Source: an uncultured Chthonomonas sp. (GTDB lineage: Bacteria > Armatimonadota > Chthonomonadetes > Chthonomonadales > Chthonomonadaceae). Taken from it: a DNA stretch of 64,000 nucleotides. Both the position numbers and the translations under genes were made by a program. The stretch's first letter is position 1, and every line of letters begins with the position of its first letter. The notes beneath the pieces are model-generated. The model saw only the letters and a list, made by a program, of their open reading frames with translations. It made no database searches and was not told the origin of the DNA. Shown here one piece after another: positions 1 to 10,187 of this stretch. The stretch covers positions 1 to 64,000 of the forward strand of contig CAIONQ010000077.1 of the NCBI GenBank assembly GCA_903859705.1, read 5' to 3'.

Positions 1-9
1 CAGACAGGT

Positions 10-1665
10 ATGAGAACCAATCGTTTGGTAGCGGGTGCGGCGCTGCTTGCATGCGGCCTGGCGGCCCTGCTAAACACGGCACCCGTTGCAGCACAGGATG
101 ATGCTGGCCCACTTTCGGGGCTTGCAAAACCACAGCAGGGCAGAAGCATGCGGGCTACCTCCACGTTTCGGGAAGGGAAAGATGGGAAGTACGACCCCAC
201 GGCCCCACCGAAAGGCGATGGAGAAGAGAAGAGCAACTTCGACAACTTCCGCGTTGCGCCGGGCAAAACCCACGTAGTTATGGATGTAAAAGGGCCCGGT
301 GAGATAACGCATATGTGGTTTACCTTCCTTGGCCCCGAAAAGCAGGGATGGGCACCGAATGGCTCCGCAAGCCACCAGGACATGCTGCTGCGCATCTACT
401 GGGATGGTAGCGCAAAGCCGGGTGTAGAGGCGCCTCTGGGAGACTTTTTTGCCGGCTGCTTTGGCAAACGCAGCGAAGTGGTTAGCCTGCCGGTTGTGGT
501 AGAGGGCGGAGATAGCTACAACTGCTTCTGGCGCATGCCCTTCCGCAAATCGGCACGTATCGAGATTGTAAACCAGGGCACTCAGAACATTAATCTGCTG
601 TACTACAACATCGACTGGATTAAAAAAGACCGCATCTCAAAAGACACCCCCTACTTCTATGCACAGTACCGCCAGGAGTACCCTGCCCGCCATGGCAGCG
701 ACTACCTGATTTTGGATACAAAAGGCAAAGGGCACTATGTTGGCACCGTAATGGCGGTGCGCACCCGCAGCCCAATGTGGTTTGGGGAGGGCGATGAAAA
801 GATCTATATCGATGGCGAAGAGAAAGCGTCCATCTGGGGCACCGGCACCGAAGACTACTTCCTATCCGCCTGGGGCCTGAAGAAAACAAGCACCCCCTAT
901 TTTGGCGTTCCCTATTTTGATCAATGGGGAATAGTTGGCGGCCACACAAGTGCTTACCGATGGCATATCAACGATCCGATTGTGTTCAACAAAGGGCTGC
1001 GCGTAACGATAGAGCACATGGGTTGGATATCGCCAGATGAAAACCCGAAACGCCAGACCAACAGCTGGAATGAGCGCGAAGACGACTACGCCAGCGTAGC
1101 TTTCTGGTACCAAACTGGCACACCCACCTTTGCCGAGCGCGCGCCAGAAGGTAAAGACCGCAAGCTGCCCAGCCTTGAGCGCGAGATTGCATATGCCCGA
1201 GACTTCACTGATGCTAAGTACCACGGCGCAGGCGAAGTTAGTAAGCAGGATCTCTCCGTATATCCGGATGGCCCGCAGCTGTTCTTCAAAGCCGAAAACA
1301 AGGCAAACCGCTGGCTGGAAATACCCATAACGGTGCATAAGAAAGAGCCACTCCGCCTGATACTGAACATGACCAAAAGCTACGACTTTGGCAAGTTCCA
1401 GGTGTACCTCAACGGTATAAAGCTTGGAGACCCGGTGGACCTGTACAGCACGGATATCTCAAGCCAGGAGTTTCAATTGTTGGATTTTTGGCCCGAACCC
1501 GGTGAGTATAAGGTTCGGCTGGAGTGTGTCGGCCACAACCTTGCCAGCCAGGGAGAGTACCTCGGCATAGAGTCGGTTCGGCTTCGAGAACGCCGGCCCC
1601 GTGTAGCCGAATTCGGGTTTGAGAAGAACGATGATTGGACCAAGAACCCGCACGTTTATAACTGA
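10..1665 (+). CDS. Secreted DUF2961 protein (glycoside hydrolase family 172 type)
   Basis: Residues 1-28 form a signal peptide (basic start, Leu/Ala core, end at VAAQ), so the 551-residue product is exported. Residues about 70-390 match the DUF2961 fold, with its hallmark motif GTGTEDYF at residues 277-284 followed by an aromatic-rich stretch. DUF2961 is the basis of family GH172, which includes difructose-anhydride and arabinan-cleaving enzymes; the exact substrate here is unknown. Residues about 410-540 look like a C-terminal beta-sandwich (LFFKAENKANRWLEIPI onward), typical of accessory domains in these proteins. Only nine bases lie upstream, so the promoter and any operon partner are outside the window. 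The family call is firm; the activity is inference. Confidence 0.85.
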   Translation: MRTNRLVAGAALLACGLAALLNTAPVAAQDDAGPLSGLAKPQQGRSMRATSTFREGKDGKYDPTAPPKGDGEEKSNFDNFRVAPGKTHVVMDVKGPGEITHMWFTFLGPEKQGWAPNGSASHQDMLLRIYWDGSAKPGVEAPLGDFFAGCFGKRSEVVSLPVVVEGGDSYNCFWRMPFRKSARIEIVNQGTQNINLLYYNIDWIKKDRISKDTPYFYAQYRQEYPARHGSDYLILDTKGKGHYVGTVMAVRTRSPMWFGEGDEKIYIDGEEKASIWGTGTEDYFLSAWGLKKTSTPYFGVPYFDQWGIVGGHTSAYRWHINDPIVFNKGLRVTIEHMGWISPDENPKRQTNSWNEREDDYASVAFWYQTGTPTFAERAPEGKDRKLPSLEREIAYARDFTDAKYHGAGEVSKQDLSVYPDGPQLFFKAENKANRWLEIPITVHKKEPLRLILNMTKSYDFGKFQVYLNGIKLGDPVDLYSTDISSQEFQLLDFWPEPGEYKVRLECVGHNLASQGEYLGIESVRLRERRPRVAEFGFEKNDDWTKNPHVYN

Positions 1666-1706
1666 TCTTAAGCTCGAATTACAAGACGTTATGAACGGTG
1701 ATCCGC

Positions 1707-1737
1707 TGCATACCTTGAATTTAACTCAGGGTATGCA
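1707..1737. terminator. Weak hairpin between converging genes
   Basis: TGCATACCTTGA pairs with TCAGGGTATGCA (12 bp with one G-U pair) around a 7-base loop, between the stop of the DUF2961 gene and the stop of the converging NRPS gene. No T-run follows on either strand, so it may be only a weak terminator or mRNA 3'-end stabiliser. Confidence 0.35.
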
Positions 1738-1749
1738 ACGGCAATGGCA

Positions 1750-4700
1750 TTAATCTTTGAGTATCCCGCTAATCTGCCTATCCAGTTCAGAGGCCACTTC
1801 AACCACATTAGGATAATCCATCATCGTCAGGTGATCGCCAGTAACATTGATTACATTGATAGGCGACAGAATATAATCATCCCACCACAGCACCGGATGG
1901 TCGGTATAGAAGTCAGATAGGCGTTTTGCTCTAAATAGCGTTACACTGCAATCACACTTTGCAGGGTGATATTTCGTGTAAGCGATGTGATAAGCGTATT
2001 GGAGCTTGTATACCTGTTCTCTGTAGTCCGAATTTTCGAGTGCATCACCATCTCGGCCGAGCACGTCTTCAACTGTGGAAAGCCCGGCCGCTCCAGCCCC
2101 ATGGCTTAGTATAGACTTGAAGTAGAGTTTTTTCTGCGCTGCAGGCATCGATAATATGTTGCGGATATGCGCGGTTAGTTTTGCCATGCGCGATTTAGGT
2201 TTTCGTTTTGTTAAAAACGATGGGGCAAACGCATCAATAAGAGCAACTAGCTGCACATCTCTACCCTTAGCCTTCAACTGTATCGCACATTCTAGCGCCA
2301 GTACTCCACCAAATGACGAACCGGCAAGCATGTAAGGACCACTTGGGCATAGTCTAAGGATGTCTTTAACATATCGGGCAGCCATCTCCTGAATATTGGT
2401 ACAGGGTTCCGCCCCTGGCTCCAAATCAGGAGATTGAAACCCTATGACTGAGACGTCCGATTCGAGGATCTGTCCAAGCTCGCGATAACATATATCGAGC
2501 CCATCAATCCTGTGAAAACAGAACAGACTGTATGGTGATTGGTTTTGCCGAATGGTTGAAATGTACTGCCATTGCGTGATGGTACTATTTCTGCTGTCCA
2601 CAAGACGCGAAAGGAGGCGTATCGACGGCGCTTCAAATATCGATGCAACAGGCAGAGTTACACCGCTCTCGGTTTCAATGCCCTGAAGCATCTTGAGAAT
2701 TAGCAGTGAGTGACCTCCGGCATCAAAGAATGAGGTGTCTAGATCGAATTTACTGATTCCAAGCACAGTTCTCCAGATGCTTAAAACCATTGCCTCTGAT
2801 GCTGTTAACTGCGTTTCATCCAGATCGGTATCGGTGTGGTCGTCATTAAGAACAAGGTGCTGCAACGCGGCCCGATCGAGTTTTCCGTTGTTTGTCTGGG
2901 GCAATCGGTCTGCGGTAAAGTACTGTGAAGGAACCATGTAGGCAGGTAGGTGTTGCTGCAATTCTGCCCGTATTGTGGCAAAGTCTAAAGGCTCAGCAGC
3001 AATTATGATATATGCTGCCAGGCTAATATCGCCACGTACAGACTTTCTCGGTGCAACCGCAGCATCCGCCACGCCCGGGATGGATCTGAGAGCGCACTCA
3101 ACTTCATCTGTTTCAATCCTAAAGCCGCGGATTTTTAATTGTGTGTCCTTACGCCCCTCAACGATAAGCCGACCATCTTTACGAATCTTGCCTAAATCCC
3201 CGGTTTTATACCAGCGCATCTCAGACGAGTACAGGTTGGAGGTCACGAACTGTTGTTCGGTGAGATCCGAGCGCTTATCATAACCAACTGCAAGGCCATC
3301 CCCACCGATATATATCTCCCCCAACCCACCAAGCGGGGCCAACTTGCCAGCACAATCCACTACGGCGATCTGCGTGTTACGAATGGGCTTGCCTACAGTA
3401 ATATCTCCTGGATCCAGCACTCTTTCACATGTCGACCAAATCGTAGTTTCGGTTGGTCCATACATGTTCCACAGCTCTGCACCGGCTTCAAGCAATTCCC
3501 GGGCCAGGTCGGATGGCATCGCCTCACCACCACAAAGCAGTTTCTGATTAAAGCCCGGTTTCCAGCCAGTATCCAACAGAAGGCGGAACAGGGCTGGGCC
3601 AGTTTGCAGCACCGTATCTGGGTTGGCATCCAGCAGCTGTTGCCTATTGGCTTCTGTGGCCAGTAGCTTACTATCGCCAATTGTAACGGTACCACCAGAG
3701 ACGAGTGGCAGCCAGAGTTCCAGTTCTGAAATATCAAACGAGAGCGTTGTTACTGCAAGCAGCCTTTCTGTGCTGGTAAAACCTGGTTTCCGTTGCATCG
3801 ATAACAGGAAGTTCGACAAGGCTGTATGCGGAATTACTACACCCTTTGGCTGCCCCGTGGATCCCGATGTATAAAGTGTGTAGGCCACAGCACATCGTTG
3901 TCGGTTCCGCAACAGTGGCGATGAGCTTCCGACTGCAAGCAGGCTATCTACACCAGCGAGGGTGACTTTGATATCAGAGTAGGTGCTTTTTGTAAAGTCA
4001 TCACAAATAATCAGCACCGGTTCAGCATTGGTAAGCATGTACTCAATTCGGGATTGAGGATACTCAGGATCAATGGGCAGATAAGCTGCGCCGGCCAGCC
4101 ATACTCCAAGCAGAACCGGGCAGATAAAGCGCGAGCGCCGAATACTTACTGCTACCGTATCGCCCGGCTTAACACCGGCCAATGCTAAAGAGTTTGCAAC
4201 ACCAAATGCCAGGTCATTAAGCTCTTTGTATGAGATAGCCCCATCGAGATCTCTCACGGCAGGCTTATCTTGCTTTAGCAGGCACTGATCAATAACCCTG
4301 TCTGCGGTATCTGTATCCGCCGCAGTTTCTGTATGGGGCAGGTTAAATTCCGAACTGATCTGTTCTAGCTGCGCCGGGGAGCATGCACTAATTGCAGTTA
4401 AAGGCTGGTTGGCATCGGCTGTTAATTGCTGAAGTACCCAGATGAGGTTATCCAGAATTCCATCGATCGTTTCTGGGTCAAACAGCGATGTCATGTATTC
4501 AAGTTCTAAATCTATACCATCGCCAATTGGTTGAATAAGAAACACCAGATCGAACATGGAGGCGCGCGGCCGCATTCTCAGGTTTGTGGATTGTACACCT
4601 GGAAAGTTGATGCCACTGCGCTCTACATCCAGCTGGTTTACCAGCACCTGAAACAGTGGATTGCGTGTGCTATCTCGGGGAATATTCAGCGCTTCTACAA

Positions 4701-7515
4701 CGTGCTCAAACGGAAGATCTTGATTTTCGTAGGCAGAAAGCGCAACAGATTTGGTTCTGGATAGCAGTTCCGAAACTGTTGGGTTCCCCGCCAAATCCAA
4801 ACGCACAACCAGCGAGTTAATAAAACAACCTACCAGGGCCTCCAGTTCAGAGTGGCGCCTACCTGCTGCAGGCGTGCCAAGTGGCACATCTGTAACGCCA
4901 GCATAGCGGGATATTAATAACGCAACAGCACTTAAGAAAACCATGTGCTGCGTAACATCGCATTCTGAACAGAGCGCCTGGATGCCTGCCACCAGTTCCG
5001 GGGAAAGCGAGCGCACATGTGTGTTACCACAGTAATCCGGCATGGCGGAACGGCTATAATCTGTCGGCAGATTTAAGGTTGGCAGATCTTGCAGCTGCTT
5101 GCCCCAGAACGAGCGCTGATGTATTCCTGCGCCTTCAGTGGCCTCTTTTCGCTGCCAGAGGGAAGCCTGTTTGTAGCTGCATGGCAAAGGCAGAAGGCCC
5201 GGATTGCGGTTTTGCAACTGTGCACAAACTGTTTCTGAGAGTTCTCGTTCGATTACCCCGAGCGACCAGGCATCGACACATGCATGGTGGAACTCCAGCA
5301 ACAGGTATGCGTGATCTGAAGAAAGTAATAATAACCCGGAACGGAACGGGTTTGTATTGAGGCACAGCGGCTCGTTAATACGCACAGCGAGCCACGACTC
5401 TGCCGATGTACCCTCGGGGAGATCTGAGACATTTACCGAAGTGTGAAAATCATGAGGAACAGAATTCAAGCACTGGGTTAGCTGCCCGTTTATAACCTCT
5501 AAACTGGTGCGCAGTGGCTCATGCCTTGCAACAATCGCACCAATGGAATTGCAAATAGCATCAGGGCACAGGGCTCCCTTTAAATCGTAGGCAACCGTAA
5601 CTTTGAAAGCCGGGCTCGTGGGTGCCATCTGCTGCAGATACCAGAACGACTCTTGCGAATAGGATGCCGGAGTGCACACGGGTTCTGCCAACTGCGATGG
5701 CGCAACCCCAGCTGCCAGAGCGGTACAGGTGAAATCCTGTGCAGAAAGTGCCTGTAAACGTACAGTGTTTAACCGAAAAACATCGGTAAAACCCAGGGTA
5801 ATTGCCAGTTCATTGCGCAACCGCAAAATTAGCCGCCCGGCAAGCAACGAGTGGCCACCGAGGTTAAAGAAGCTCGTTTCTGGATCAATGAAAGGCAGCC
5901 GCAGGATGTCTCTCCAGATGGCTGCAATCTTTTCCTCTAATTCATTTTGATACAGCACATCTGAATTGATAACTACTGGCACCACTGGCGCCGGTAAGGC
6001 TTTGCGGTTCAGCTTACCATTAGATGTTACAGGCAGTTCGTCCAGTACAACCCAATGTGCCGGGGCCATGTATGCTGGCAGCTTCTCACCAATAACGTTT
6101 TTCAGGTTATTCAGAATATCTTCGGGGTCGGTAGTGCTGTCGGCTGTTAAATAAGCAACCAGTCGTTGATCGCCGGGCACATCTTCCCGGGCAATCACAA
6201 CACACGATTTTACATTGCCATGGGTGGCGATTACGGTTTCAATCTCACCCAGTTCAATGCGTTGCCCTCGGATCTTAACCTGAAAATCCAGGCGAGATAA
6301 GTACTCTATTGCTCCATCCGGGCGCCTTTTAACCAGGTCTCCAGTTCGGTACATCATTGCGCCAGCGGTGTTCGCAAATGGATCCGGCACAAAAACCTGG
6401 GACGTTAGCTCTGGCCGGTTTAGATAGCCTTTTGCAACACAAATGCCCCCGTGGTAAAGTTCTCCCGGCGTTTCTCCATTTACGGGCTTTCCATTCTCAT
6501 CAAGTATGTATGCAGTAACATTGGGTATTGCGTAGCCAATTGGTACAGCGTTTTCTTTCTCATCGCGGCTGCATTTCCACCACGTTGTTTCAATTGCTGC
6601 CTCTGTTGGGCCGTACATATTGTACAGATCACAGGTTGCGTGCATCCTCTCATAAAACCTGTCTCTAACGAAGGCAGGCAATGCTTCCCCACTACAATAA
6701 ACCCATTTTAGAGATGTGCACGCCGCAGCACCGTCTGTTTCAAGAAAAATGCTTAGCATGGAAGGAACGAAATGAGCGCCAGTTATGGAGTGCTCCTTAA
6801 TAAGTTCCGCAATATAATCTGGGTCCAGGTGTCCGCCGGGTTTTGCAATCACCATCGTAGCGCCCGAAATCAAAGGAACCAATAACTCCCAAACGGATAC
6901 ATCAAAGCTAAACGGAGTTTTGTGTAAGATAACATCCGCAGGAGTGATATTATAGGCATCCCGCATCCACAGAATTCGGTTGGCCACAGCGTTGTGCGGC
7001 ACCATTACTCCCTTTGGCTGCCCCGTAGATCCGGAAGTGTACATAACATAAATTAAATCGTCACAAGCAAAATTCACCCATGTGGCGTCCTGTTCATCAG
7101 CTACATCTTCAATAAGGCTCCATCGTTCCAGGTTGATGGCATGCGGTGCCAGTGATGTGGCGAGATCAATATGCTTTGTGCTTGTTAGAATGAGCTTCAA
7201 GCCGGCATCATTAGTAATATACTGAAGCCTACTCACAGGATAGTCTGGATCCAAAGGGACATAAGCACAGCCAGCTGCAACAATTCCAAGCACACCGATA
7301 ACAAGCTCAAACGAGCGTTCGGTACATAATCCAATCAACGAGCCAGTCGGCAAATTCTGATTTGAGATCCATAACCTCAGGCAATTCACGCGTGCCATGA
7401 GGTCGGCATATGTGAGGGTTGTATCCTCAAAGACCAACGCAGTTGCATCGGGCTGACGCTGCGCCACAGACGCAATTTCATCTATAAGTATTGGTAGCCT
7501 GGTCGAATTCGACAT
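1750..7515 (-). CDS. Two-module nonribosomal peptide synthetase, A(Ser)-PCP-C-A(Gly)-PCP-TE
   Basis: A 1921-residue NRPS. Order: adenylation 1 (about 10-508; YTSGSTGQPKG, YGPTE, NGKLNR), carrier 1 (GGHSL, Ser556), condensation (about 615-1045; HHACVDAWS at 743-751), adenylation 2 (about 1065-1550), carrier 2 (GGHSL, Ser1603), thioesterase (about 1660-1920; GSSFGG with Ser1734, Asp1761, His1895). Aligning by eye to GrsA gives specificity residues DVWHYSMIE plus K501 for A1, close to the serine code DVWHLSLIDK. A2 gives DILQLGMIW plus K1545, close to the glycine code DILQLGLIWK. With no starter C domain, A1 should initiate. The predicted product is Ser-Gly, released by hydrolysis or cyclisation. 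No MbtH, PPTase, tailoring or export gene is adjacent. It starts 46 bp after the glycosidase stop, so the two are probably co-transcribed. Confidence 0.95.
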   Translation of the reverse strand: MSNSTRLPILIDEIASVAQRQPDATALVFEDTTLTYADLMARVNCLRLWISNQNLPTGSLIGLCTERSFELVIGVLGIVAAGCAYVPLDPDYPVSRLQYITNDAGLKLILTSTKHIDLATSLAPHAINLERWSLIEDVADEQDATWVNFACDDLIYVMYTSGSTGQPKGVMVPHNAVANRILWMRDAYNITPADVILHKTPFSFDVSVWELLVPLISGATMVIAKPGGHLDPDYIAELIKEHSITGAHFVPSMLSIFLETDGAAACTSLKWVYCSGEALPAFVRDRFYERMHATCDLYNMYGPTEAAIETTWWKCSRDEKENAVPIGYAIPNVTAYILDENGKPVNGETPGELYHGGICVAKGYLNRPELTSQVFVPDPFANTAGAMMYRTGDLVKRRPDGAIEYLSRLDFQVKIRGQRIELGEIETVIATHGNVKSCVVIAREDVPGDQRLVAYLTADSTTDPEDILNNLKNVIGEKLPAYMAPAHWVVLDELPVTSNGKLNRKALPAPVVPVVINSDVLYQNELEEKIAAIWRDILRLPFIDPETSFFNLGGHSLLAGRLILRLRNELAITLGFTDVFRLNTVRLQALSAQDFTCTALAAGVAPSQLAEPVCTPASYSQESFWYLQQMAPTSPAFKVTVAYDLKGALCPDAICNSIGAIVARHEPLRTSLEVINGQLTQCLNSVPHDFHTSVNVSDLPEGTSAESWLAVRINEPLCLNTNPFRSGLLLLSSDHAYLLLEFHHACVDAWSLGVIERELSETVCAQLQNRNPGLLPLPCSYKQASLWQRKEATEGAGIHQRSFWGKQLQDLPTLNLPTDYSRSAMPDYCGNTHVRSLSPELVAGIQALCSECDVTQHMVFLSAVALLISRYAGVTDVPLGTPAAGRRHSELEALVGCFINSLVVRLDLAGNPTVSELLSRTKSVALSAYENQDLPFEHVVEALNIPRDSTRNPLFQVLVNQLDVERSGINFPGVQSTNLRMRPRASMFDLVFLIQPIGDGIDLELEYMTSLFDPETIDGILDNLIWVLQQLTADANQPLTAISACSPAQLEQISSEFNLPHTETAADTDTADRVIDQCLLKQDKPAVRDLDGAISYKELNDLAFGVANSLALAGVKPGDTVAVSIRRSRFICPVLLGVWLAGAAYLPIDPEYPQSRIEYMLTNAEPVLIICDDFTKSTYSDIKVTLAGVDSLLAVGSSSPLLRNRQRCAVAYTLYTSGSTGQPKGVVIPHTALSNFLLSMQRKPGFTSTERLLAVTTLSFDISELELWLPLVSGGTVTIGDSKLLATEANRQQLLDANPDTVLQTGPALFRLLLDTGWKPGFNQKLLCGGEAMPSDLARELLEAGAELWNMYGPTETTIWSTCERVLDPGDITVGKPIRNTQIAVVDCAGKLAPLGGLGEIYIGGDGLAVGYDKRSDLTEQQFVTSNLYSSEMRWYKTGDLGKIRKDGRLIVEGRKDTQLKIRGFRIETDEVECALRSIPGVADAAVAPRKSVRGDISLAAYIIIAAEPLDFATIRAELQQHLPAYMVPSQYFTADRLPQTNNGKLDRAALQHLVLNDDHTDTDLDETQLTASEAMVLSIWRTVLGISKFDLDTSFFDAGGHSLLILKMLQGIETESGVTLPVASIFEAPSIRLLSRLVDSRNSTITQWQYISTIRQNQSPYSLFCFHRIDGLDICYRELGQILESDVSVIGFQSPDLEPGAEPCTNIQEMAARYVKDILRLCPSGPYMLAGSSFGGVLALECAIQLKAKGRDVQLVALIDAFAPSFLTKRKPKSRMAKLTAHIRNILSMPAAQKKLYFKSILSHGAGAAGLSTVEDVLGRDGDALENSDYREQVYKLQYAYHIAYTKYHPAKCDCSVTLFRAKRLSDFYTDHPVLWWDDYILSPINVINVTGDHLTMMDYPNVVEVASELDRQISGILKD

Positions 7516-7561
7516 GATATGCGTGCCGCTCCGGGAGATGAGTGGACATTGCGAATAACAG

Positions 7562-9958
7562 TTACCTGCTATGGATTCGCGTTAATATTGCTGCTATATC
7601 CGTTTTTATGGATGGCAAACGGATCCTACAACCACTGCTTAATGCTGTTACACGTGCAGTTCCAAGTGAGTTTCCAGTTGAAGTATCAATCCATCGAATC
7701 TGGTATTGCCCCGCATTAAGCCCATGCAATACAGATTCCCCTCCCGAAATTTCAGTTGGAAGGTGGCCCATACTTCGATTTAACCAGGTGTTTACTGTGT
7801 TATGCACCCACAACACCGCCGAATCTGAACAGTGAATGCCATATATCTGAAGAGTAGAGCTTCGGCTGCTGCGGTAGCCCTGAAATGTAATTCCAGCTAA
7901 GCTTAGCCAATCACCACTCGTGTTGTCTAACGTTACGGTATGATCCCCGGCACTAACCGGCACCACTACAGACTTTTCGAAATTAGCCTGATAAACACCA
8001 TATTCTTTAAAGTACTTAGTACTCTCATACCCCGGCTTTAAAGAAGCTTCTTTTGGTGGAGACGCATCAAGGTCTGTTTCGGAAACCTTGTTCCCGTCTA
8101 TTGAAATTGACAACCGGCTGCGATCAGAAACCATGTTTAGCCGGATGGCAATAGAACCATCCTTAGTATACCTTAAGTGAATCTTAAGTGGAACCCGCAA
8201 TTCTGGTTTGGATGGTCCATATAGAAACTCTGGCATGGACCTGTGATCCCCAATACCAAGTGGCGTTACATCTATATCCGTATACGCCGATCGCCCCCAT
8301 CCTGCAGCTGCTGGCAAGTACATATCGCTGAAGGTCTCGATTGCATTGGGAAGCATAATGGGGTCCGACTTAAGCAAATTCCAAGAACTCTCGGTCCAGG
8401 CTACCTGATCCGTAAACTTACGTACCGCCGTAAACTGGCTATACAACTTTTTGGGCGCAACATAGCTATCCCAGTACCACAGCATCGCTGTTCCGGCATT
8501 GCCACTTGCAACGCCGGCCCAAAGGCCGTTGTGCAGGTTTATGCCATCACCGGCCTTATCGTACTGTTCGTCACCACCGCGCCAATCTATTCCAAATTCC
8601 GCAAGAAAGTGAGGTCTGGAGTATTTTGCATGGGCGAAGGCATCGTCTGCCTCAACGGGCGCTATGTCTGGCACATTCCCGGTGCCGTAGCTGTGCGTCA
8701 TTGTAAAATCGATTTGAGGCAGGTTCCATATGGCATCCGTACCATATGTGGTGGAAACCAGATGACGAAACGGATCGGCAGGCACACCGGCAAATTTGCC
8801 AGATCCTTTAAGGAAATCTGCCATTTCAGAAATCCAGGTAGTCGGTGCCTCTGCCTCGTTCCAGAATTCCCAGGAGTGAAGGTGCGGATCCCATCCATAG
8901 CGGGATGCAAAATATCTCAATTTTTGCTGATACTTCTTGCGGGCTGCCGGCAGCTTCCAGAAATCTTCAGGGGTTGCACATGGCCCACCGTTGGCAATGT
9001 TGTAAGGGTTTACTGGCCACTGGCCCTCGTTAAAATATCCGCCGGTCTTCAGGTCTCCATACGTTCCAAGGCAGAGCATGGTGTAAATGCCATTCTGCCG
9101 AGCGGCCTCCAAAATGCGATCTATTCTCCATGCATGATCAAGACTATAAGCTCCAAGGCCGTGGTATCCTGATGTAGCGGATTGCGACTGCCCTTTTTCG
9201 GGCATAGATTCAATCGTAGTGTTCCCGTTACTGCACCAGAGCCGAATAAAGTTGCCACCGTTCACAGCAAGGTCGTGCAGCCAGGTATCAAACTCAAAAG
9301 TACCTTTATTGCCACTCCAGCACATATTCTCGCCCACAAGAAATAGCGGTTTGTTTGAAACTGCCGCACTGGGGGCATGGGGTCGCAACTCAAATATTCC
9401 AGGCGCCTTATTGCTAACCTGTACATAGCCTGGTAGCTTAGAAGGCAACGCTGTAAAACTGCCCGGTTTGCCCGTGGCAATTCCCGTTCGATCTCGAACT
9501 TTTACGCTATATCGCCAAATTCCAGCCTGATCTGGGCTAAACCTAACTCGGAAACCTGGCTGCCCTAGCGGCGTAAGCTTTTCTGCCCCACCCGCTTCCT
9601 GGCCTCGCGTATAGTTCTGGTAGTAAAACCCGTTTATGTGAACCGATCTGCCGGTTGGAGACGTAAACGTACAGGATACGTCAACATCCTCGGGATCAAA
9701 CGGATTATCGTACGTTGCCTGAAGATCCACCGATAATTCAAACAAACCACAAACTAAAGCTCGCCGAGAGTTCGCTCTTATTTCGTCAATTCTTAGCGGC
9801 AAACGGGATGCAAACACAGTTGATTGTGCATCCGCCGTGCTTCCATATAGGAGTACCAGTAACAACACCAAAACAAATTGCCTGCACAGCTTGCCAACTT
9901 CTGCCTTGTTGGCGCTCGCCAATGCCAGAACAATAGGGTTAGATTTCATGATATGCAT
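7562..9958 (-). CDS. Secreted DUF5060/GH5-like glycoside hydrolase
   Basis: The start MHIMKSNP is chosen because AGGG and GGAGGAG lie just upstream; an in-frame ATG 24 bases earlier has no such site. The N-terminus has a long hydrophobic segment (LVLLLVLLYG) ending near DAQ, consistent with an exported or anchored protein of 798 residues. An Ig-like DUF5060 domain follows (CTFTSPTG, GFRVRFSPDQAGIWRYSV), then a TIM-barrel region with FIRLWC, WEFWNEAE (Glu368, candidate acid/base) and LAEFGI (Glu454, candidate nucleophile). The C-terminal part holds beta-sandwich domains, the last resembling the collagen-binding-like domain often attached to DUF4038-type enzymes. Substrate is unknown; plant or microbial polysaccharide is likely. 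It is followed by the NRPS gene on the same strand. Confidence 0.8.
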   Translation of the reverse strand: MHIMKSNPIVLALASANKAEVGKLCRQFVLVLLLVLLYGSTADAQSTVFASRLPLRIDEIRANSRRALVCGLFELSVDLQATYDNPFDPEDVDVSCTFTSPTGRSVHINGFYYQNYTRGQEAGGAEKLTPLGQPGFRVRFSPDQAGIWRYSVKVRDRTGIATGKPGSFTALPSKLPGYVQVSNKAPGIFELRPHAPSAAVSNKPLFLVGENMCWSGNKGTFEFDTWLHDLAVNGGNFIRLWCSNGNTTIESMPEKGQSQSATSGYHGLGAYSLDHAWRIDRILEAARQNGIYTMLCLGTYGDLKTGGYFNEGQWPVNPYNIANGGPCATPEDFWKLPAARKKYQQKLRYFASRYGWDPHLHSWEFWNEAEAPTTWISEMADFLKGSGKFAGVPADPFRHLVSTTYGTDAIWNLPQIDFTMTHSYGTGNVPDIAPVEADDAFAHAKYSRPHFLAEFGIDWRGGDEQYDKAGDGINLHNGLWAGVASGNAGTAMLWYWDSYVAPKKLYSQFTAVRKFTDQVAWTESSWNLLKSDPIMLPNAIETFSDMYLPAAAGWGRSAYTDIDVTPLGIGDHRSMPEFLYGPSKPELRVPLKIHLRYTKDGSIAIRLNMVSDRSRLSISIDGNKVSETDLDASPPKEASLKPGYESTKYFKEYGVYQANFEKSVVVPVSAGDHTVTLDNTSGDWLSLAGITFQGYRSSRSSTLQIYGIHCSDSAVLWVHNTVNTWLNRSMGHLPTEISGGESVLHGLNAGQYQIRWIDTSTGNSLGTARVTALSSGCRIRLPSIKTDIAAILTRIHSR

Positions 9959-10187
9959 TTTTCCCTGGCTCCTCCAGTTCATCCGCTGCGAACCCTAAAC
10001 AAAGATTGCTCGTCAAAAGGAACATCTGTAGGGTTAACCGAAACGTTATAGTGAATGATCATCCTCCCCGCACGATTACTCATTCTGTTCACTTTACTCA
10101 CACAATATACAGAGCCCTACTGCTGAAGTTTATCATAGAAACAGCTCTCTGCCTCACTCAGCATATTCTTCTGTCTGGAGACACAAC

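Noticed and set aside
8243-9172. 309-codon open frame on the + strand
   Set aside because: It is antisense to the well-supported glycoside hydrolase gene, rich in Cys, Arg and Ile from reverse-frame reading, and has no family motif.
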